From Lingula anatina (Eukaryota > Brachiopoda > Lingulata > Lingulida > Lingulidae), in the NCBI RefSeq assembly GCF_001039355.2, contig NW_019775532.1, forward strand, positions 138,355 to 202,354: a stretch of DNA of 64,000 nt. Direction: 5' to 3'. The notes under the pieces were generated by a model. It ran no database searches and was not told where the DNA came from. It saw only the letters and a list, made by a program, of their open reading frames with translations. The translations under genes and the position numbers were made by a program. The first letter of the stretch is position 1. Each line of letters begins with the position of its first letter. Positions 40,742 to 63,300 of the stretch are shown here, piece by piece.

Positions 40742-43041
40742 TTAGACCTAGCTTAGACAGCAAACAATGTTAAATTGTAACACTTAAAGCTGAATAAATT
40801 ATTACTATTATTATTATTATCCATTAAGATGCTAAAAAGCTTTGAAACTTCTGTGCCTCGTGTTGAATGTCCCAGATGCCTCTCATTCTTAGCTATTCTA
40901 ACTTGTCGGTCATGCAAGGAGACAATTAAATATCACTTACTTGGTGCCCATTTCTCCCTTATATTCATCTATAACAAATAACAACACCATTAGTGACTTG
41001 CCAGATGAATTTTACTAACAATTAAGTTTACTAAAATAAAAATAATATAAAAATGGACCAAATATTACAACAGAAATATATCAACTTGACATGCTGTCTG
41101 AATGCTATGCAACTGTTTGTTTCTAACCAAATCTTTTCAAAACAAGTTTTTAGGAAGGGCTAAAATCAAAATGTTCACAAGAGTCCCCAATGTGCTCTTT
41201 TCACCACAACAACGAGGACTTCTGGTATCAAAAACCCATCAGTAGAGCTATGATGGACAGCAAGGAAAACAAATGGCATCTTAGATTGGCACGGTGGGTG
41301 TCAGTGTCTCAGTGCAGTCATGAAAAATGTATGCGGATTTTCGGGGACAACCACAGTGGATTAAATAATGGACCATCTGCTTTTAAGTTTGTTCTCTGCT
41401 GCACTGTGCAACAGTTGATTGCAAAGGATAAAACGCTACTTCTCCTACACAATTCGAATGTTAAAATTTAACCATTTCTTTTAAACACTATTTCTTTAGA
41501 TACTAAACATTAATATTTGTCAACATATAATAACAAACTGCAATTTTTAAAAAAAAGTTAACATGCTTGCATGGTGTAGCTCTGTTGGTTATGTACAATA
41601 ATATTAAACTTGTTAAGTTGATTGTGCATATATTTTGTAAAGATTTAAAGAGGTGGGTAGGGGGGTCTAAAAGGGTACGTTAATTCTCCTTTTTTGTCCC
41701 AATTAATACTGCATGCACTTAAAAAAATCAATAATATCATCTAATGAGTGCTTCCAAACTAGAAGTGAAATTCAGCAAAATATCACTTGCCAGACTGAAT
41801 TTTGAAAATTTTATATTGAAATATTGCATGCATAGTTAAAGTATAAGTAGTCATTGTGTCTGTTATTCAATGGGTGCGGACCTTTCACCGCATTACCACC
41901 ATATCTTTTGTTAACATCGGCACTCAGGGACTTAATGTTGCAGAGGATACCATAAGGGGAACATCACACTTCTAAAGAAGGTAACTGCGATTTTATCGCG
42001 TATGTAAATATGCAGTCATAGACAGATGATGGAGAACTAGAAATCCTGGACCTTGCTTAACATGCAAACGGTTCAAGGTTCAGAGCTAGACCCCCTCGCC
42101 TTCCTGATCTCATTGATGATGATGCATGTGTAGAAAAAGTACAGTGTACAGCATTGTCATCCCCTTGCAAACTAGTGAGCTTCACAGTTACTGTAATTTT
42201 CTCCATGTCAGCCCATTTAGTTCTCTGTTAAAAATCCCAAAGAGCAGAACGATGCATTAGGTTAACAAATGTCAAAGCATCCATGTGACAATTTTTTATT
42301 TGCAAGCCAATAAAACTTGCAGAGACATACCACGTACGCACTCTAAAATCACCACTAATTGATCTCCCCTGCAACAAAAGATATGCATCATTCACAATGG
42401 GTTTTCACATCAAGAACTCCGGTTCACCTCCCCAACCTCTATCAGTGCTCTCAGCTTAGCCCTTAAACACAGATGATAAATTCTGTCTGCTACAAAGACA
42501 TTAGCAGACAATTTTTCTTCCTCTTGCCTGACACGAATTTCAAACAGGTAATCTCTGAGGCCCTTGCCATCTGTCCCCCAGCACTTGCTGACATATAGAC
42601 CTTTTCAACACAAAGATATATTTCACCAAAATCTAAATTTCTAGACATGATGGTGCTGTTTAAAAACCACTTGGAACATACCGACTTACGTTAGTCAACA
42701 TTAAAAAAATCAACTACAGAATGTTTAACCACAACTTAAATGGAATGTTAGTGCATTTTTTTGTGTGTAATGTGACATCCAATGGACTTGGCTTAATATG
42801 TTTAAATACAGCTGTTGCCTTATTTGGTGGAAATTAGTTGACCTTATTAATATGCACTCAATAAATGCTAAAATTCAACTGCCAATAAAACAGTCTGAAA
42901 CTGATGAAACTCATTTTTTCACAAAGAAAAATATTTTTAAAAAATCCATGCAAATCTTTTCTTGGCATAGACAGCACAACATAAGTGTTTCATAATTAAT
43001 CTGCATTTTTCAATAATTCTGCAAAACTTGTAAGAGAAGAT
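40742..43041. other. Intergenic DNA, no gene seen
   Basis: No supported exon. A 93-codon open frame at 41190-41471 has no recognisable motif, splice context or partner. An ATT-rich run is at about 40800-40820. 42360-42600 is less AT-rich and might be regulatory. Confidence 0.4.
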
Positions 43042-43302
43042 GGAGAACAGTAACAATATCCATAATAAACTTCACATATAATTTTGTGCTATATATCATA
43101 GGAAGTATGTCTGAAAAATAGAAGGACTCTAGCAGGAGCTATGGGCAAAGGAGGGACCATGCAGCCAATGATTATCTTGGGAATAAATAACAGTACTGCA
43201 ATCTTTCTGGAAATATTTTTTTCACATGCTTTAGTTTACATTTGCCGTAATGCACAACAATGCACCTGCTCTCATTGTGCTCAGCATCCAGCAGTTCCTT
43301 CC

Positions 43303-43335
<33 letters not shown>

Positions 43336-43354
43336 CAGATTGAAACAACCCCCT
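43042..43354. repeat. Local direct repeat before N at 43355, unit A
   Basis: Near-identical to 43356 onward (GGAGAACAGTAACAATATCC start). It ends in a poly-A of about 29 nt and a few bases, then the N. The difference between units is confined to the homopolymer region. It looks like the same DNA placed twice at a contig join. Confidence 0.9.
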
Positions 43355-43355
43355 N

Positions 43356-43670
43356 GGAGAACAGTAACAATATCCATAATAAACTTCACATATAATTTTG
43401 TGCTATATATCATAGGAAGTATGTCTGAAAAATAGAAGGACTCTAGCAGGAGCTATGGGCAAAGGAGGGACCATGCAGCCAATGATTATCTTGGGAATAA
43501 ATAACAGTACTGCAATCTTTCTGGAAATATTTTTTTCACATGCTTTAGTTTACATTTGCCGTAATGCACAACAATGCACCTGCTCTCATTGTGCTCAGCA
43601 TCCAGCAGTTCCTTCCCCAAAAAAAAAAAAAAAAAAAAAAAAAAAAACAGCAGATGAAACAACCCTCTTT
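43356..43670. repeat. Local direct repeat after N at 43355, unit B
   Basis: Second placement of 43042-43354, again reaching a poly-A run (43619-43647), then continuing through poly-C (about 43672-43704) into new sequence. Confidence 0.9.
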
Positions 43671-43911
43671 TTCCCCCCCCTGGCTCCCCCCCCCCCCCCC
43701 CCCCAAGCTCAAGGGGGTCATCAAGGGAGACCGTCTAAAGACTCATAATGAAGGTGCTAATGGCCATCCCAGAAGTGCACAGAGACTTGGCAGATGAAGA
43801 TGGAATAGTGCATTAGGTCCTTTTTATTTCAAGTGGTACATATAACTGGACTGGTCCACTTTGAGAGGTCCTTACATTTAAGTAGAGGGGGGGGCTTACT
43901 CTCTTATGTGC

Positions 43912-44015
43912 ACCAACTCCAAAGGGACTCCCGCTGAATGCAATCAGATACACTGACTAATACACTTTCTCCTGGTGTTGAGTATAATGTAGAAAGCTGG
44001 TGATCATATAAGGAC
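43912..44015. mobile_element. MITE fragment related to 57020-57413
   Basis: Begins ACCAACTCC, then GGGACTCCCGCTGAATGC. Further on, TTTCTCCTGGTG then GAGTATAATG matches the complement of about 57240-57380 (CTTCTCCTGGTGATGAG) in the same order and spacing. The ends are not clear, so it is a partial or diverged copy. Confidence 0.55.
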
Positions 44016-45465
44016 AAGGAGGAGGTCCAAATTCTGCAACTGCTTTATACATAATGATGATTTTTTATCTCTTATTTGAATAGAATTTTTTTTGGAAATT
44101 CCCCTCCTCATTTGGCAAATTTTGAGAACAAAAAGTTTCATATTCATTTGAACACAAAATCCAATGTTTATTTCATTTTACAGTTAACATTTAATGGGGA
44201 AATTAATAAACATTCACAGATTTCATTATACAACAATGATGCACTGGATTACACTTGTACCGGTACTACAACCCATTTTTTATACAGGTTCTGCATATTT
44301 ATAAATTACGTGAATATATACAAGCTCAGGGTGATATAAAAGAATTTCAGTTCTAAAGCATTTAAATATATTACCAAGTTATCTAGTAGACTAGTTACCA
44401 GCATCAACTGAAACAACATAACTAAGAGAGAGAAAAGAGGATTCAGCCTTCTTCTGGGTTGGATGCCATTTCATTATCCATAAAATACAACAATAAGTAA
44501 TCGTGTCATCATAAATAGCACATAATATATTTAAATAATTTCAACATATGTACATATTATGGACAGGACACAATTGAATTCAATCGATATAACCAATGTG
44601 GTTAAAATGATTGGAAGTATTCCCAAGCATTTTCCACTATTATTCTAAATGATTAATTCCATGTTAAAAACAGGATAAATAAACAAATAAATAAATAAAT
44701 GACATCTGCAATGAAAATGTCACCAACTGAAATGTGCAATGGCCTATCTTCATATTTTCAGATATTTTATATTGTATGAATAAATGTTTAAGTTAATATT
44801 TCAAATGAATGTTTTAATGATTTTACAATGATGTTGTAACTGCAGGAAGGGGTTAATGTGTGCACTATATTCTGCCTGCAGCTTTTCCATCACAAGCAAT
44901 AAAGAATTCAATGGTATTTCCTTCATGTCTAGACGCCTAGTCATTCCACACAGTTACGTTTTATACAACACGAGGGTATGCGGCACATTTCATAATTAGA
45001 TCCATCAGTGATCTTAAAATATATATTACACCACATCATTATCATAATCTTATTGCAGCTGATACATCCGATGTAATATTTAAATAAAAAGTATGTATAA
45101 TCATGATACAATTGTCCTTTGTCTTGGATGTCCATGAAATGTTAATAGCACTGCTGATTCAAAATAATGATGAAATGAAAATATTCAAATATCATGCTTC
45201 AAGATATCATGCTATTTCCAGGGCTCACTCTAGCATATTTTTTCATTTCAGTTCAAATACCCAAAAAATTTTTTGCAACAAATAATTTAAAAGAAAGTAA
45301 AAAACACCAAAATTGTGAGAATAAATTCTCTCTCATCATCTTAAGCTTTCGATGAACACTCTGAATGCTAGTGTGAGCCTATCTATCCCACCATGTGATG
45401 TCCTCTGTAAAAATCCCTCCAGTAACTGTTTAGTCTACTGTCCCTGTGTCCTCCACATTTTCTGG
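44016..45465 (-). other. VPS28 3' flank and probable 3' UTR
   Basis: Lies beyond the VPS28 stop on the minus strand. Probable 3' UTR for the first several hundred bases. I cannot place the poly(A) site: the only clear AATAAA complement I noted is at about 44167, 1.3 kb downstream. No other gene is seen. Confidence 0.4.
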
Positions 45466-56233
<10,768 letters not shown>

Positions 56234-56658
56234 GGTGTCTTCTTATTCCCCTTTCCCTAAACTTGCTTTAAATGTTTTAGTAAAAAATGATGTGTCCCTA
56301 ACTTTGACACATCCTATTTTTATTTAGGGAGACTTACTCACTCGCCAGAGGAATCAGATGATAGCTCTAGGTGGCGCTTTAATAGCAATACAAGGTAAAC
56401 CGAGTGTTTATTGCACAAAATATCTTAGAAATCCCTATTATTTTAAATATTATCGGTCCGAGTGTTTGAAAAAGTTTCAAGTAGATCAACTAATGTATTG
56501 TCATTTTACTCTGCACCCTACGAATAGAGTATCCAGGAACGTTCACCATTGAACTTTTCTTATCTTGTAAAATCCGCCACCTGGCATGTTTTGGAAGTAA
56601 TGACGTCAGTCGACAAGGTAAACTAAGGCAAGAAGTAGGCCACGGACACACTCTCAAA
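56234..56658. promoter_or_regulatory. Shared VPS28/CIB1 bidirectional promoter region
   Basis: 425 bp separate the two divergent start codons, so both 5' UTRs and core promoters must lie here. TGACGTCA, a full palindromic CRE (CREB/ATF site), is at 56601-56608, 51 bp before the CIB1 ATG. No TATA box is obvious in either direction. A donor-like GTAAGT on the minus strand at about 56334-56339 hints at a non-coding first exon for VPS28. Confidence 0.6.
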
Positions 56659-59600
56659 ATGGGAGGCTCCGACAGCAAGTTCGATGAACAAGAACTTGAA
56701 GACTATCAGGTAGTGTAATGTATTATAACTGCTTTTATTCAGTAAGATAAACTTTTTTCTTTACGTTCCTAATATATAGCAAAAAGGCGTTGAAACCGCT
56801 TCAAAACGGGTTTTGGATTCCACAGGTGACAGGTGTAATGGCTGCTTGTTGACAATTACAAAAGATAAATTACAATGCAATTGGCAAGTAACCAAAACAA
56901 ATGAAAACAATCCAAGACATTTAAATTATCCTGTTATATTCATATTAATTGAAATGTGTTTAGGTGAGAATAAGAAATTGCTTGGTCACCACTTTGATCG
57001 GTTAGTGATGAATCTATAAGGGCTCATTCCCATCGATTTGAAACTATCAGTCTACGTAGATCGATCCAACTCCTTGGGGACTCTAGCTGAATCCAATCAA
57101 ATTGAGAGATAAACATGCCTCTTGTTTCCAAGTAGCACGAAAATTCATGTGTTAGCACTCCTATTGACGATTCTGATACGTTCTGGCTGTGCTAACCAGT
57201 ACATATCAGAATCTTCAATAGGAGTGCTAGATTCCAATTAAGGTACTGGTATAGTCATTAACTTTTCTGTATTTTACTCATCACCAGGAGAAGGCGTGTT
57301 AATCTGTTAAACCAAGGAGTTACAACAGTTGGTTAAACTGATTGCATTAAGCGAGAGTCCTTGTCGAGTTGGATTTATCTATGTAGAGGGATAGTTTCAA
57401 TTGGAATAAGCTCTAAAACATTTCTGAAAATATAGTCATTAGTAAACTTTTCTGCCACTTTTGTATGCACCATCACGTACACCAGCCCCTGCTTTCCAGA
57501 TTAAAAGTGGTTTACTCAGTCAATGATTCTTTTTAAAAAATGGAGAATATATGCTTTTTAAGGAAACAAGTATTTATACGCAATTTATATTTAGTTTTTG
57601 CTTTTGTATTTTGCCTCATCTTGCACATAATATTACCCTCAGAATGGTTTTGCTTTCCTGCTATCTTTATGTCAGAATAAGCCAGCTGAGTGCTCAAGGT
57701 CCATGTAATATCCATGAGCCATGAGCCACAGTTTCATAAATGGTTAATCTGATCACATTTGTCAAAATCTTAGACCTTTCGTGCCTTTTTGTTTTTCAGG
57801 AGCTGACATACTTCACAAAAAAGGAAATTTTACAGTAAGTTAATTTATGTCAATGTCTTTAAGACATTTGATTGCAAATTTTTTCATATATGATATACAT
57901 TGAAAACATTTTTATTGGGTTACATTATATGAGTATTTTTGGAGGACATGACAAGATACTGAACTGGTCAGCTCTTTCCTCTATCTTTTAAAAATGATGA
58001 TTACTCATTGTTTTTTCTCTATAATTAGTTTTATGCTTTTTATCAACATTTAAAAGAAGATGTAAAGTTCATACATGATAGATATTCAGTTAATTTTTCA
58101 AACTTGTTAAGAATCTATCCAAATAAATTACTTTTAAATGCATAACAGCATTAATAAAATTTTTAACCAATTATCTTCGAAATATTTATTTTATACTTTA
58201 TTAGGAATTATCATTCAGGGTTGATTTAAGACATTTAAATCTATATGACAAAACAAATATTTCTGTACAGATTGGGTGTGTGATAAATTCTGGTGATTTA
58301 TAAATTTAAATTTGTATCTAGTGTACACAAGAGGTTCACACAGCTGGCCCCAGACTTGGTTGAAGTGGACAAAAATGCCACGCTACCACAAGATAAAATC
58401 ATGATGTTACCAGAACTAAGGGTAAGAATTAACAAGAGTTAAATTGATGCAGATGAATAAATTCACACCAGCTGAACTTGTTGAACAGACATTTTTTTTT
58501 TTTGTTCCCATTTTTGTATTGCAGCACAATTTGTGGACAAGCCCTGTGCATCTGTGCCAATTTTGCACTTTTATAGTTAATTTTGCAACTTATTTTACAC
58601 TACAAATGTTTCTGGAAAAAAAATTTTATATATTTATTTTTGTTTTAGGTAAATCCTTTCAAAGATCGGATATGTAAGGTATTTTCCTCGAGTGGTGATG
58701 GCAGCATGTCGTTTGAAGACTTCTTAGATATGATGTCAGTGTTCAGTGATAATGCACCAAAGAATGTCAAAGTGGAGTATGCTTTCAGGATATATGGTGA
58801 GTGATAAAGTGAAAAAAGTTCACATATTTTAGTGTTAGGTTTTAGTGTTACAAATGAATAAATAAAGTAGCATAATAGCATATGTACGGTTAAACTGTTA
58901 GTTTTATGTGTAAAAACTGAAGAATGTACATCCTCTTCACAACTTGACAAATCATATTTAATTTTTGAATTATGTGATACTGTATAATATGCCTTGTTAT
59001 TTCCTAGTTATCAGATGAACAAAAAATTACTGGAGAGCATTAAAGTTATTACCAATAGCTTTTCATGAGGACTGTATTTCAGATTTTGATGAAGATGACA
59101 TGATCAGTAGCAATGACCTAAAAGAGGTGATAGACAGACTGACAGGAGAACAGAGGCTTGGTGAAGAGGACATGCAGCAGCTCATTGATAATGTAAGTAA
59201 GGGGTAGGAACCTTTTATGGGTACTCTTGCAGTAATTTGAGGTGTCAAAGGTTGAAAGAGTAAAAATTTGATTTATATAAAAAGAGGAGCCATTTATTGC
59301 CTCTGGTCTGTAATTTTTTAAAATTTCTTGTGGTGTATTGTGTCATCTTTCTAACAGTTAGAAAAAATGTTGAATTTAAACATATTTGAATATAAATGGT
59401 ATATCACATAAAGTTTTGTGTGTGCTCTTGGTTTTACATGTTCATTCAGACTGAACGAAGCAAGACATTTAGTATAACTAATTAATAAGATAATTGTTTG
59501 TTAATTTTTTTACTGTGTGAACATTTGCTGAATTTGATGGGGTGATATTAAATATTTATTAAACATTAAATATTTTGTGGGTCTTTATTATTATTCAGTT

Positions 59601-59840
59601 TCAGACAGGATTAAGTGTGATGCTCATTCTTTGACTAATACAAAAGAGAGAATTTGTCAAACTTGCACCATCACTTAATAAGAGTTTCATGATGAATGGT
59701 AAAGCATGTCAAATAAAAGGCAGTGTTTTTCCTTCATTGTGGAGCATTTCAGCATGACAAGTTGCTGTACGTTCTTGCCAGGGCTTTCTGTGCCAGAGAC
59801 CTATACAGCAGCCATTTGAATTACCAATTTCTTCAGAATA

Positions 59841-59906
<66 letters not shown>

Positions 59907-60363
59907 TTTTGACAATTGTGATCACTGGTGGATGGCTTGCAAAATTTTGCAGATGTGACTGCTTAAATTGTTGGGACATGGGGACAAATTGGATATTCCT
60001 CAGAAAGTATTTTAATGTATCCTGATTATTTGATCCATACCCAGTTGTGTGAAAGTACATGAAGAGTACTTTTTGAAGATTGAATAGCTTAAAATGAAGG
60101 TGAACAGGAAAACATATTGCTGACTTGCATCTGTGGCTGCTGCTGTGATTTTTTGCTCTTCTAATAGCTGTGCAGATGTTTTCATATTCCAGATGCTAGT
60201 CCATGTAACAATCAGTTATTCCCAGTGCAGAGTTGAGCAAGGCTTATCGGCTACTCCTCTCAATTATTGCCAATATGCTGCCTTCCTATCATTATTTCTA
60301 GGCTTGTTTTCACTTTGTCAGACACTTCAAAAATTATTTTGTTTTAAAAGAGGCAAAGTATTA

Positions 60364-60395
<32 letters not shown>

Positions 60396-63300
60396 TTGCA
60401 TTTGTTATCCACCCACCCCTTCACATGCACAGCATTCTGGAGTTGTAAGACTCCCATAGAAGTTGTGTTAACATTATTTTTGCCCCATTTGGACTCCATG
60501 TAACGGTATCTTTGGGAAAGGTTCTATTCACAGACATGGTTGCATGGTTGATTTATAACTTCAATCAGCTTTTCTCTTGTGTTATTTTCTAACAGATCTT
60601 TGAAGAAGCAGATTTGGACGATGATGACAGTTTGTCTTTTGCTGAGTTTGAGCATGTGATATCTAAAGCACCTGATTTCGTCAAGTAAGCACTAGAATGA
60701 GTATGGTCCAATAACAAGATTATAGCTTCTCTCCCCCCACCTCTACTGCAATAGTTTTGCTTGAATGCTTTTGATCATTGCTCTTTATGGACAGACACAG
60801 TGTGTCTGGACATACATAGCCATCACCTGTATCCTTTGCCTTCATCACTGTGCACTTTCCAAATTGTGCATTTCTCAGCAATGTATTTTCCTCACAACAC
60901 AATAAAGGAAAAATTGTTACTTGTTAGTTTCAAACCAAAAGAAATGATTCATAGGACCAAAATGCAGCTCAAATTTTTAAAAAGGGTGGATTATTTTTCC
61001 CAAACTTTTAAAGTTTTTCATTTTTTTTTTACAAATTGACGTTTTCTAGGTGTGGCTTTGAATTCCCATGAGTCTAACACTGTGTCTGAATGTCCACAAT
61101 AAAAGTAGTGCATGATTCATACTTTCAGACTGTTATAAGTCACTGCTTCTTTTGACAGTTATATGTCTGTACATTTGAGAGCCTTGCTGCCTTGTTTCTC
61201 GTGCTGTATGAGTACATTGCTGTCATGCATGCTGAAAAGTGGATCTGACATTTCAAGTAGCTTTTTCTCTTTAAAACAAGCAAAAAAAGCTATGTATTGC
61301 CTGTATACTATTTGGCACTATAGTTTATATGTAAGTCATCCCACTGGTTCAGTGCACACAATCCTGACAACATATTACTAAGCATTTATTTCAAAGTTTC
61401 ATTTGCTGGGCAGCTTATTATTATTCTGTCATATATAATGAGCATTCATTGTTCTTGCTTTGATGTTAGCAGGAGTTGATATTATTCAGTTGTATATGCA
61501 TATAATTTAACCATTTGCATTTACAAAGGGTGCTTCTAGTTCATTGTGTAGGTCTTGTTTTCTGTAACACCTGTTGCATTTCTCTTCTGTTGCTACTGTA
61601 GATGTTCAGAGCAATAGATATAGATGGAGATAAAAAATTATCATTTCCTGAATTTGACCACCTCGTGTCCAAAGCTCCAGAATTCACCAAGTAAGACTGC
61701 TGGGTTGTGCTAAAAATCTTTAGGCATGGATTTATTGTGGACAGACACAATGTATCTGTACATATAATTATCACCAGTATCTCTCACATTGCTGTGTTAG
61801 CACTCTTTCCTTGAATTTTTTATTTAATAACACAGTTAAAGAATAATTGTACAACTTAATTGTTCTCAAATTTACAAAAATGATCCATAGGACTAAAATG
61901 CAGTTTAATTTGAATGCCAGCCTGATTGGATTATTTATTATTTTTCTTTTAGTTATGAAAAAAAATTTCTTTCTCGTTTTTTCTCATTCCTATGGGTCTT
62001 GCATCATTAACACTTTTTGTGCCCTTTCCCTTTTAATTTGGTTGTCCATAATTTTACCGTTTGAACAATTTTTTTCATTAATATGTCTGTCCATTTGACA
62101 GCTTTGCTGCCATGTTTCTTACGCTTATCAAGTACATTGCTGTCACGATTAGTGTACTGAAAATTGTATTTTTTCAACATTTGAAGTCAATTTTGGGCAT
62201 TTTTTTCTATAAAAAAAATAAGAACTGCATATATCTTGTATATACAGGACAGTATATCATTACATCTCTTCGATGTACACAATCCTGACAACACATGTTA
62301 TTAAGCATGTTTTATTTACAGGCTTCAGTTACAGGGCAGCTTCATATTATTTTATCATATGTAATGGGCATTCAGTGTATTTATTTTGGTGCTAGCAGGA
62401 ATTGATTTGATTTGACAGATTTTCATACAGCTTGGGCTTTTTGCATGTATTTGCGACTGGCATTTACATGGGTGCTTTTAGTTCATTGTGTAAATCTTTG
62501 TTCTCTTTTGCATTTCTGTTCTGTCGCTACTGCAGATATTCAGTGAGGTAGATCTAGATGGAGACGAAAACTTGTCATATGCTGAATTTGAACATGTCAT
62601 GTCTAAAGCTCCCGACTTCACAAAGTAAGACTTGTCTCGTGATAAACAAGTGCACACATTGGTTTGGATTTTGGTTTTAACTGTGGCAAGCACTTTTTAA
62701 CTGTTTTTGTTTTTGCATGGTTTTATCTTTTGGTATTATGTCTTTAATGTTTTTTTTTATCTCAATTTGGTATTTGCATGGAAGTTAATGTTTGCATATT
62801 GTTTTCTGCATTTTATATTGCGCACAGTCAATTCTTTTATGGAAGCATGTTCTGCTACTTGACACAGTTTTTGTTTGACAATTTTCCTAAACTTATTCTC
62901 TCCATCACTAGTGGTTTTGTAATTGAAACACTGGCTTTTTCTTTGATTACCTTATTTATGATTAACATTTTATGCATTATTTATAATGCTCATAGTGTGC
63001 TGCCTTAGTAAACACTTGCTTTTTATTGTTTCTGTTATATGAAATAGATTGTGACTCTTTGCAACACATTTTCCTCACTCATCTGGGCTTTTTACTGATT
63101 TTATTTATTGCAGAGAATGAAGTGAAGAGTCAGATCACAGTCAAACCTAATGACACATATATTTAGAAACATTAGTTTTCTGTGAAAGTTATTCACAATG
63201 TTTGGCCTCTGTTAATCCATCTGTTAAGTCCCTTACTGCATGGTGGTGAAAGGAGAGTGGACATTTGCCTATATGTAGTTTGCTTGCTTATCATTTGTTT

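Noticed and set aside
41190-41471. 93-codon open frame
   Set aside because: No recognisable domain, no splice-site support and no second copy to test constraint.
43141-43748. Open frames with poly-Lys and poly-Pro near 43 kb
   Set aside because: They are translations of poly-A and poly-C runs at an assembly join.
59709-60060. ORFs over CA/GT repeats in CIB1 intron 5
   Set aside because: Microsatellite translations with no exon structure.
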